A DNA stretch of 64,000 bases from Stenotrophomonas sp. ZAC14D1_NAIMI4_1. Its GTDB lineage: Bacteria > Pseudomonadota > Gammaproteobacteria > Xanthomonadales > Xanthomonadaceae. The notes under the pieces are model-generated. The model had not been told where the DNA came from. It was given only the letters and a program-made list of their open reading frames with translations, and made no database searches. A program made the translations under genes and the position numbers. Below, one piece after another: positions 15,804 through 22,504 of this stretch (the first letter of the stretch is position 1; every line of letters starts with the position of its first letter). Location: positions 646,407 through 710,406 of the forward strand of contig NZ_CP026001.1 of NCBI RefSeq assembly GCF_003086775.1. Reading direction: 5' to 3'.

Positions 15804-16541
15804 TCAGCGCATCGGCACCAGCGAGGCCTGGCGCCGGTACAGCGCGGGGAACTGCCTGCCCAGCGCGGCCAGCTTCGGTGCGTCGTAATAGCGGATGTAG
15901 GCCGCCTGCGGGTAGTTGGCCATGTAGTTCTGGTGGTAGCTCTCGGCGGGGTAGAAGCGCTGGCCGCTGGCGACCTGGGTGACGATCGGGCCGCGGTAGC
16001 TGCCGGCCTGGCCCAGCTGGCTGATGTAGGCGCGGCTGGCGGCCAGCTGCCGCGCATCATCGCTGAAGATCGCCGAGCGGTACTGGCTGCCGTGGTCGGG
16101 GCCCTGGTAGTTCAGCTGGGTGGGGTCGTGCGCCACCGAGAAGAACACCTGCAGCAGCTGGCCATAGCTGACCTGGCGCGGATCGTAGTCGACCTTCACC
16201 GCTTCGGCGTGGCCGGTGCGGCCGCTGCTGACCCGCTCATAGCGTGCATCGGCGGCACTGCCGCCCGCATAGCCCGCCACGGCATTGCTCACGCCCTTGA
16301 CGTGCTGGAACACACCCTGCACGCCCCAGAAGCAGCCACCGGCAAACACCACGCTGGCGTGGGTGGCGTCATCGCTGAAGGCGGCGTCGCCGGCCGGTGC
16401 CGGCAGCGCCTGCACCGGCGCGCTGGCCGTGGCCGGTGCGGCCATCGCACCGTGATCCACCAGCAGCACGCCGGCCACCAGCGCCGTGGCGACCAGCCCG
16501 GCAATACCCGCCGCAATGCCCTGTTCAAAGGAGAATTTCAT
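15804..16541 (-). CDS. msrA: Peptide methionine-(S)-sulfoxide reductase, membrane-anchored
   Basis: A 245-residue MsrA with catalytic GGCFWG (Cys70), GTGHAEAV-type [14 protein letters not shown], and [13 protein letters not shown]. Residues 10-30 form a hydrophobic segment, so the protein is exported and probably tethered in the periplasm rather than cytosolic like classical MsrA. It is the last gene of msrB-dipZ-msrA. GGAG lies before the ATG. It reduces methionine-S-sulfoxide in oxidised envelope proteins, with electrons presumably from the DipZ thioredoxin domain next door. Confidence 0.93.
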   Translation of the reverse strand: MKFSFEQGIAAGIAGLVATALVAGVLLVDHGAMAAPATASAPVQALPAPAGDAAFSDDATHASVVFAGGCFWGVQGVFQHVKGVSNAVAGYAGGSAADARYERVSSGRTGHAEAVKVDYDPRQVSYGQLLQVFFSVAHDPTQLNYQGPDHGSQYRSAIFSDDARQLAASRAYISQLGQAGSYRGPIVTQVASGQRFYPAESYHQNYMANYPQAAYIRYYDAPKLAALGRQFPALYRRQASLVPMR

Positions 16542-16556
16542 CGTGCCCTCCTGCTC

Positions 16557-18326
16557 TCAACCAAAGGTGAAGGCATAGGCCTGCACGCCCGCGTCGAGGA
16601 ACTCGATCTCGAAGCGGTGCGGGCCGACCGTGCCGCGCTGGCGCACCAGCTGGTACAGACGGTTCTCGTTGACCACGCCACTGCCATCGGCGCCCACATC
16701 ACTGCCGGCATCGGCGGCGGGCAGGGGCTTGCCATCCAGCCAGACGCGGAAGCGCACGGGCGTGCCGTCCTGCTTCGGCGCAAGCACCAGGTGCAGGTCG
16801 CGGGCGTGGAACTGGAAGGCGATGCGGCCGCCGCCCTGCTGCAGCTGCGCGGCTTCGTTGGTGATGGTCCAGTGCCCGGACAGGCCCCACTGGTTCAGCG
16901 CAAGGCTGGCCGGCAGCGTGTAGTCGAAGGCCGCATCGGTGCGCTGCCCGCCGGGCGAGGCGAAGTGCTCGGCGCGGGCATGGCCCAGGTAGGTTTCCGG
17001 CGAGCGCAGGTTGCCCATGTCGGCCTGCGTGGCCACGCCCTGCAGGTCGGCGGCGGCCGGGTCGGCCGGTGGCGGCAGGTCGGTCTGGCCGGCTTCGGCC
17101 AGCAGGCGGCGGATCACCTGTTCCGAATGCGCGTAGTTGCCTTCACCGAACTGGTGGGCGCGGATGTTGCCCTGCGCATCAACGAAGTACTGCGCCGGCC
17201 AGTACTGGTTGTTGAACGCGCGCCAGATCGAATACTGGTTGTCCAGCGCCACCGGGTACTCGACCTTCAGCTGCTGCACCGCCTTCATCACGTTGCGCGG
17301 GTCGCGTTCGAAGGCGAATTCCGGCGTGTGCACGCCCACCACCACCAGGCCATGGTCGCGGTAGCGGCGCTCCCATTCGTGCACGAACGGCATCGCGCGC
17401 AGGCAGTTGATGCAGGAATAGGTCCAGAAATCGATCAGCACGACCTTGCCGCGCAGCTGTTCGGCCTGCAGCGGCGGGCTGTTGAGCCAGCCGGTGGCGC
17501 CGTCCAGGGCGGGCAGGGTGCCTTCCACCGGCAGCGGCGCATTGGCGGCGTTGGCACCGGCCATCATCATCATCGGTGGCGCGGCCGGCTGGGCACCGGG
17601 TACGGCGTCCAGCAGGCCCTGCTCGATGCGTGCGGTGCTGACCGAGGACAGGCGGGTCAGCAGGCCGGTATCCCAGCCCAGGCCGATGGCCACCACCGCC
17701 AGCAGCGCGGCCACGCCCAATGCCTTGCGCAGCACGTCGCCCAGGCCGAGCCGCGCCTGCAGGGCATTGAACACGCGGCCACCGATCCACACCGCCAGCG
17801 CGAGCGCCGTCGCCGCACCCAGCGCGTAGGCCAGCAGCAGCCCACTGGTGCCCACGCTGGCGCCGTGCAGTGCCGCACCGGTCAGCACCAGGCCCAGGAT
17901 CGGCCCGGCGCACGGTGCCCACAACAGGCCGGTGGCGATGCCGATCAGCAGCGAGGTCCACGCCCCGCCACGGCCGGCATCATCGGCGGCATCGGCGCGC
18001 GCGCTCAGCCGTGCACCCACGCGCTGGAACGGCGCCAGCAGGTGGTCGGCCAGGCGCGGCCAGAGCAGTGCCAGAGCGAACACGGCCATCAGCACCAGGG
18101 CCACCCAGCGGCCGATCTGGTTGGCCTGGGCCACCCATTGGCTGCCCACGGCGGCCAGGCTGGCGACCACGGCGAAGGTCAGCGCCATGCCCAGCAGCAG
18201 CGGCAGCGTGCTGCGCAGGAACGGCCGGTTGGCGCGTGCGAACACGAAGGGCAGCACCGGCAGGATGCAGGGGCTGAGCAGGGTCAGTACGCCGCCCAGG
18301 TAGGCCAGCAGCAACAGCAGCATCAT
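16557..18326 (-). CDS. dipZ: DipZ-like thiol transporter (CcdA domain, thioredoxin domain, C-terminal beta domain)
   Basis: A 589-residue fusion. Residues 1-230 are a CcdA/DsbD-type membrane domain with redox cysteines in LSPCILPVLPF (Cys20) and WAPCAGPILG (Cys139). Residues 270-410 are a periplasmic thioredoxin-like domain with WTYSCINCLR (Cys305/Cys308). Residues 450-589 resemble the C-terminal carbohydrate-binding-like beta domain of mycobacterial DipZ. It passes electrons from cytoplasmic thioredoxin to periplasmic acceptors. Between msrB (overlapping start) and msrA, it likely powers both reductases. Confidence 0.9.
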   Translation of the reverse strand: MMLLLLLAYLGGVLTLLSPCILPVLPFVFARANRPFLRSTLPLLLGMALTFAVVASLAAVGSQWVAQANQIGRWVALVLMAVFALALLWPRLADHLLAPFQRVGARLSARADAADDAGRGGAWTSLLIGIATGLLWAPCAGPILGLVLTGAALHGASVGTSGLLLAYALGAATALALAVWIGGRVFNALQARLGLGDVLRKALGVAALLAVVAIGLGWDTGLLTRLSSVSTARIEQGLLDAVPGAQPAAPPMMMMAGANAANAPLPVEGTLPALDGATGWLNSPPLQAEQLRGKVVLIDFWTYSCINCLRAMPFVHEWERRYRDHGLVVVGVHTPEFAFERDPRNVMKAVQQLKVEYPVALDNQYSIWRAFNNQYWPAQYFVDAQGNIRAHQFGEGNYAHSEQVIRRLLAEAGQTDLPPPADPAAADLQGVATQADMGNLRSPETYLGHARAEHFASPGGQRTDAAFDYTLPASLALNQWGLSGHWTITNEAAQLQQGGGRIAFQFHARDLHLVLAPKQDGTPVRFRVWLDGKPLPAADAGSDVGADGSGVVNENRLYQLVRQRGTVGPHRFEIEFLDAGVQAYAFTFG

Positions 18327-18901
18327 CAGGCTCCAGAAACAGGGGAAGAACCGAGCGGCACGCGCCAGCCACCGTCGCTGTCCTGCCGGGCCGCACCGGG
18401 CTGGAACAGCAGGGCGGCACCGTTCATGCAGTAGCGCAGGCCGGTCGGGCGCGGGCCATCGTTGAAGACATGGCCGAGGTGGCCGCCGCAGCGGCTGCAG
18501 TGCGCTTCCACCCGCAACATGCCGAAGGTGGTGTCGCGGTCCTCGCCGACGGCGCCGTGCAGCGGTGCCCAGAAGCTGGGCCAGCCGGTGCCGCTTTCAA
18601 ACTTGGTGGACGAGGAAAACAGCGGCTGCTGGCAGCCGGCGCAGGTGAACGTGCCCTGCCGGTGTTCCCGATCCAGCGGGCTGCTGCCGGCGCGTTCGGT
18701 GGCCTGCTGGCGCAGCACCGCGTACTGCGCCGGGGTCAGCAGCCGGCGCCATTCGGCGTCGCTGCGCATCAGCGGGAACTGTCGTGCCGGGCGGTTCTCG
18801 GCGGCGGCCGTGGCGGGGCGGCTGCACGCGCCCAGGCCGAGCACGCCAGCGGCGGTGGCAAGACCACCCAGGCCCAGCAGGTGGCGGCGGGTGAGGGGCA
18901 T
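18326..18901 (-). CDS. msrB: Peptide methionine-(R)-sulfoxide reductase, exported
   Basis: A 191-residue MsrB with a twin-arginine-like leader (TRRHLLGLGG) and a possible lipobox (GLGACS), so it is envelope-located. Zinc ligands are the CAGC (87/90) and CSRC (135/138) pairs. The catalytic Cys158 is in RYCMNGAALLF, where the usual RYCxNS Ser is Gly. GTGWPSFW is also present. It is the first gene of msrB-dipZ-msrA, which looks like the Neisseria PilB (Trx-MsrA-MsrB) fusion split into separate genes. I chose the ATG at 18901 because it starts the leader. Confidence 0.93.
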   Translation of the reverse strand: MPLTRRHLLGLGGLATAAGVLGLGACSRPATAAAENRPARQFPLMRSDAEWRRLLTPAQYAVLRQQATERAGSSPLDREHRQGTFTCAGCQQPLFSSSTKFESGTGWPSFWAPLHGAVGEDRDTTFGMLRVEAHCSRCGGHLGHVFNDGPRPTGLRYCMNGAALLFQPGAARQDSDGGWRVPLGSSPVSGA

Positions 18902-18953
18902 GGCGGACTCCGGGAAGGGGCGACGGGGCCATGCTGCGCCTGCCCGGGTCAAC

Positions 18954-18986
18954 GAATCCTCACGCAGGATTCAATTTTTCGTGAGG
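18954..18986. promoter_or_regulatory. Nested inverted repeats in the msrB / response-regulator divergent promoter region
   Basis: GAATCC-N7-GGATTC (18954-18972) overlaps CCTCACG...CGTGAGG (18958-18986). They sit in the 144-bp region between the divergent msr operon and the two-component genes, AT-richer than its surroundings. They are candidate operators for the neighbouring response regulator. Confidence 0.45.
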
Positions 18987-19045
18987 TATCGGTGGCCAAG
19001 CCGCGCCACAATGCGGGCAGCCTCCACACTGGCCCTGAGTTGCCG

Positions 19046-19765
19046 ATGTCCGCAAAACGCGTCCTGATCGTTGAAGACGATGCCCACATCGCCGACCTGC
19101 TGCGCATGCACCTGGCCGACGAGGGCTACGACGTCGCCCACGCCGCCACCGGCGATGCCGGCCTGCGCCTGCTGGAACAGGACGGCCCGTGGGACGCGCT
19201 GGTGCTGGACGTGATGCTGCCCGGCGTGGACGGCCTGCAGATCTGCCAGCGTGCCCGGGCGATGGCGCGCTACGTGCCGATCATCATCATCAGCGCACGC
19301 GGCAGTGAAACCCAGCGCATCGTCGGCCTGGAACTGGGTGCGGACGATTACCTGGCCAAGCCCTTCTCGATGCCCGAACTGGTGGCCCGCGTGCGTGCGC
19401 TGCTGCGCCGTGCCGAAGCCATGGCGCAGAACGCGCGCATCGATGCCGGTGCCGTGGAAGTGGGTGGCCTGCAGCTGGACCCGGTGGCGCGCACCGCCTC
19501 GGTCGATGGCAGCGCGCTGGAGCTGACCCCGCGTGAGTTCGACCTGCTGCTGTTCTTCGCCCGCCACCGCGACCAGGTGTTCGCGCGGATGGAACTGCTC
19601 AACCAGGTCTGGGGCTACCAGCACGATGGCTACGAGCACACGGTGAACACCCACATCAACCGCCTGCGCAGCAAGATCGAGGGCGACCCGGCAAACCCGC
19701 GCCGGCTGCTGACGGTGTGGGGTCGCGGCTACAAGCTGGTCGATCCGGCCGGGGCGGCGGCATGA
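19046..19765 (+). CDS. OmpR/PhoB-family response regulator
   Basis: A 239-residue regulator. The receiver domain has the acidic pocket VEDD (10-12), phospho-acceptor Asp55 in LVLDVMLPG, and the conserved Lys in YLAKPFSMPEL. The C-terminal winged helix begins near residue 140 (LTPREFDLLLFFARHRDQVFARMELLNQVWG). The sensor gene follows with an ATGA overlap. It is divergent from msrB-dipZ-msrA, so control of that envelope-repair operon is a reasonable inference but is not shown. Confidence 0.94.
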   Translation: MSAKRVLIVEDDAHIADLLRMHLADEGYDVAHAATGDAGLRLLEQDGPWDALVLDVMLPGVDGLQICQRARAMARYVPIIIISARGSETQRIVGLELGADDYLAKPFSMPELVARVRALLRRAEAMAQNARIDAGAVEVGGLQLDPVARTASVDGSALELTPREFDLLLFFARHRDQVFARMELLNQVWGYQHDGYEHTVNTHINRLRSKIEGDPANPRRLLTVWGRGYKLVDPAGAAA

Positions 19766-21234
19766 TCACGCCAAACCTGTGGCAGAAGCTGGCAGCGGTG
19801 ATCGCCGCGCTGATGCTGATGTGCTGCATGGCCCTGCTGGCCCTGCAGATGCGTGCCAGTACCCGCCACGAACAGGAAGTGGTGCAGCGGCTGTCGCTGG
19901 GCCTGGCCGAACACATCGCCCAGCGCAGCGAGCTGATGGACACCAGCGGCATGCGCGATACCGCGGTGCGCGCGCTGTTCGGCCAGTTGATGGCGGTCAA
20001 TCCCAGCGTGGAGGTCTACCTGCTGGACGACCAGGGCCGCATCCTCGGCCATGATGCGCCCAGCGGCCACCTGCTGCGCGACCGTGTCGACCTGGCGCCG
20101 CTGCGCCACCTGCTGGCCGGTGCGCCACTGCCGATCCTCGGCGATGACCCGCGCAGCACCGGCGGCCGCAAGGTGTTCAGCGTGGCCCCGCTGGTGGTGC
20201 AGGGTCGCCAGGCCGGCTACGTGTACGTGGTGCTGGTAGGCGAGCACCGGCAGATGCTGGCCGACGATCTGGCCGCCAGCAACCAGTGGAACACCACCCT
20301 GTGGTCGGTGCTGCTGGTGGGCGGGCTGGGCCTGCTGGCCGGGCTGGTGGCCTTCTACTGGGTCACCCGGCCGCTGCGCCGGCTGACCCGGCGCATCCAG
20401 GCCTTCGACATCGATGCACCCACGCCGTTGCCGGCGCCGGTGCCACTGCGCAGCGGCGAGCGCGATGAACTGAAGATCCTCGAGCATGCCCACGCGCAGA
20501 TGGCGCAACGGCTGGGCGAACAATGGCAGCAGCTGCGCCAGCAGGACCTGCAGCGCCGCGAACTGGTGGCCAACATCTCCCACGACCTGCGCACGCCGCT
20601 GTCGTCGCTGCATGGCTACCTGGAAACGCTGGCGCTGAAGGAAGCCACGTTGTCGCCGGACGAACGCCGCCGCTACCTCGGCATCGCCCTGGCGCAGAGC
20701 GCGAAAGTGGGCCGCCTGGCCCGCGCGCTGTTCGAACTGGCGCGGCTGGAGCACGGCGAGGTACGCCTGGAATGGGAGGTGTTCGCGCTGCCGGAGCTGC
20801 TGCAGGACGTGCTGCAGAAGTTCGAGCTGGCGGCGCAGGCGCGCGGCCAGCACCTGCACGCGGATTTCCCGCCGGGCCTGCCGTTGGTGCGCGCCGATCT
20901 CGGCCTGGTCGAGCGGGTGCTGACCAACCTGCTCGACAACGCGCTGCGGCATGCGCCCGAGGGCGGAGAGGTGCGCGTGCAGCTGCGCGCCATTGAAGGC
21001 AGCGTCGAAGTGAGCGTGGCCGATGATGGCCCGGGCGTGGCGCCGGCGCTGCGCGCGCAGCTGTTCCAGGCGCCGGCGGCACTGGGGGCGCGACGTGGCG
21101 AGAACGGTGGGCTGGGCCTGCTGATCGTGCAGCGCATCGTGCAGCTGCACGGGCGCCGCATCGAACTGCGGCCGAGCGAGGCGGGGGCGCTGTTCGTGTT
21201 CGCCCTGCCGCGCGCCGACCACGCGGCGCCCTGA
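19762..21234 (+). CDS. Two-component sensor histidine kinase
   Basis: A 490-residue inner-membrane kinase. It has transmembrane segments at about 8-30 and 180-200, a periplasmic sensor region of about 150 residues, and HAMP at about 200-255. The HisKA domain has phospho-accepting His274 (NISHDLRTPLSS). The ATPase domain has the N-box LLDNALRHAPEGGEV, G1 VADDGPGV and NGGLGLLIVQRIV. The signal is unknown; it forms an operon with the preceding response regulator. Confidence 0.94.
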   Translation: MITPNLWQKLAAVIAALMLMCCMALLALQMRASTRHEQEVVQRLSLGLAEHIAQRSELMDTSGMRDTAVRALFGQLMAVNPSVEVYLLDDQGRILGHDAPSGHLLRDRVDLAPLRHLLAGAPLPILGDDPRSTGGRKVFSVAPLVVQGRQAGYVYVVLVGEHRQMLADDLAASNQWNTTLWSVLLVGGLGLLAGLVAFYWVTRPLRRLTRRIQAFDIDAPTPLPAPVPLRSGERDELKILEHAHAQMAQRLGEQWQQLRQQDLQRRELVANISHDLRTPLSSLHGYLETLALKEATLSPDERRRYLGIALAQSAKVGRLARALFELARLEHGEVRLEWEVFALPELLQDVLQKFELAAQARGQHLHADFPPGLPLVRADLGLVERVLTNLLDNALRHAPEGGEVRVQLRAIEGSVEVSVADDGPGVAPALRAQLFQAPAALGARRGENGGLGLLIVQRIVQLHGRRIELRPSEAGALFVFALPRADHAAP

Positions 21235-21248
21235 CCGCGCCGCTGCGC

Positions 21249-21385
21249 TCGCCGGGCATGGCCCGGCGCTACCGGTCTCTGGGGCGTCACCCGGCCATGC
21301 CCGGTAGATCCACGCCATGCGTGGACGCGCTTCACCAGATCGCACCTGACCGGTAGATCCACGCCATGCGTGGATGCGCTTCACC
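21249..21385. repeat. SMAG/REP cluster
   Basis: CCGGGCATGGCCCGGCGCTAC at about 21250 is followed by two direct copies of GTAGATCCACGCCATGCGTGG at about 21304 and 21353. They lie between the sensor kinase and the phasin terminator. Confidence 0.75.
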
Positions 21386-21397
21386 GGAATCGCAGGC

Positions 21398-21434
21398 AAA
21401 AAAAGACCCGGCAGAGGGAGGGATCTGCCGGGTC
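21398..21434 (-). terminator. Rho-independent terminator of the phasin gene
   Basis: On the minus strand a 10-bp stem GACCCGGCAG / CTGCCGGGTC is followed by seven T residues. It lies about 48 bp beyond the phasin stop codon. Confidence 0.9.
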
Positions 21435-21481
21435 CGGATTGCATGGGGGGAGGGACCCATGCAATGAGCGTGGGCGGGACG

Positions 21482-21835
21482 TCAGTGGCTGTTGCCGGTG
21501 GCGTCCGCCGTTGTATGTGCCTGGCCCTGCACCAGGTCGGACCAGGCGCGACCGGCCTGCAGGCCCAGATCGACCACGTCCTGCTGGGCCTGGCCCAGCC
21601 GCTGCAGGTTGTCCTGCCACAGCTGTGCGCCCTTGGGCAGCAACCCGGCCGGATCTTCGCTGCGGGCCAGTTCGCCCAGCCAGCCGCCGGTCGCGGTCAG
21701 GTTGCGTTCCATCGCCTTCAGCTGCACGCCGAACATGCTCTCGGCATTTTCCAGCGCCAGTCGGTTCGCACGCGTTGCCGCAGCCGCCAGCTGGCGGGTG
21801 GCATCACTGAAACGATCGGCGAAGGCGTTGGCCAT
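21482..21835 (-). CDS. Phasin-family protein
   Basis: A 117-residue helical protein matching the phasin_2 family (RANRLALENAESMFGVQLKAMERNL). Such proteins coat polyhydroxyalkanoate granules or act as small stress-related helix-bundle proteins. No PHA synthase is in the window, so granule binding is unproven. The ATG at 21835 (MANAFADRFSDATRQ) gives the family N-terminus; the longer frame adds unrelated residues. It is monocistronic, bounded by terminators on both sides. Confidence 0.78.
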   Translation of the reverse strand: MANAFADRFSDATRQLAAAATRANRLALENAESMFGVQLKAMERNLTATGGWLGELARSEDPAGLLPKGAQLWQDNLQRLGQAQQDVVDLGLQAGRAWSDLVQGQAHTTADATGNSH

Positions 21836-21892
21836 GGCGGCATCGAAAGCGGTTGATGCAATGCAGCATACGCCGATCATGCCGCAATGCAA

Positions 21893-21923
21893 CAAAAATC
21901 ATGAAGGCGCTCGAGGCGCCTTC
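21893..21923 (-). terminator. Probable terminator of queD
   Basis: On the minus strand a perfect 8-bp stem GAAGGCGC / GCGCCTTC is followed after four bases by TTTTT. It lies just downstream of queD and upstream of the phasin gene. Confidence 0.65.
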
Positions 21924-21950
21924 AGAAAGCCTTATGGATCAATGGCTTGA

Positions 21951-22313
21951 TCAGGCGGTCGGGCCGCGGTAGCGGCAGCCGGAGGTGCAGGTTTCGTGCA
22001 CGGTGATCTCGCTCAGCGCGGGCAGCACCGGCTTCAGCTCGTTCCAGATCCACACCGCCAGGTTCTCGCTGGTCGGGTTTTCCAGGCCGGGGATGTCGTT
22101 GAGGTAGTGGTGGTCCAGGCGGTCGTAGATCGGCTGGAAGGCGGCTTTGACGTCGCCGAAATCCATGATCCAGCCGGTCTGTGCACCCGGCTCGCCTTCC
22201 ACCTTCAGTTCCACCCGGAACGAATGGCCGTGCAGGCGCGCGCATTTGTGGCCCGGCGGCACGTTGGGCAGGCGGTGGGCCGCCTCGAGCATGAAGACTT
22301 TGAAGATTTCCAT
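21951..22313 (-). CDS. queD: 6-carboxy-5,6,7,8-tetrahydropterin synthase
   Basis: A 120-residue T-fold protein. Zinc histidines are His13 (AAHRL) and the pair in RLHGHSF (His28/His30). The catalytic Cys24 is in [11 protein letters not shown], and later motifs are MDFGDVK and [11 protein letters not shown]. QueD converts dihydroneopterin triphosphate to 6-carboxytetrahydropterin in queuosine/7-deazaguanine synthesis. I chose the ATG at 22313 ([14 protein letters not shown]) because it starts the domain; the upstream extension overlaps an AT-rich promoter region. Confidence 0.93.
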   Translation of the reverse strand: MEIFKVFMLEAAHRLPNVPPGHKCARLHGHSFRVELKVEGEPGAQTGWIMDFGDVKAAFQPIYDRLDHHYLNDIPGLENPTSENLAVWIWNELKPVLPALSEITVHETCTSGCRYRGPTA

Positions 22314-22384
22314 GGCGCGATTGTACGCCGGCCCCGTCGTCGCGATCGTCCCGGATGTTGGGTTTCCGTAAAGGAATTCTTTCC

Positions 22385-22432
22385 ATCCGGATGAAGAGAT
22401 GATAGCTTTTCTTATATCCGTATGAAGAGATG
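22385..22432. promoter_or_regulatory. Direct repeats in the queD / TonB-receptor divergent promoter region
   Basis: ATCCGGATGAAGAGATG (22385-22401) and ATCCGTATGAAGAGATG (22416-22432) are 16/17 identical and 31 bp apart start to start. They lie in a short AT-rich stretch about 73 bp before the TonB-receptor ATG. They are candidate binding sites for a regulator of the receptor. Confidence 0.55.
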
Positions 22433-22504
22433 TTATTGGTCGCGCCTGACCTGGCATGGATTACTGCGGAACTTCCGTCGTCCACTACCACCCCCCACAT
22501 CGTC

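Noticed and set aside
15567..18434. A 955-codon plus-strand open frame across msrA and dipZ
   Set aside because: It is antisense to genes with clear catalytic motifs, has His/Gln/Arg-rich composition typical of shadow frames, and crosses a terminator and a SMAG pair.
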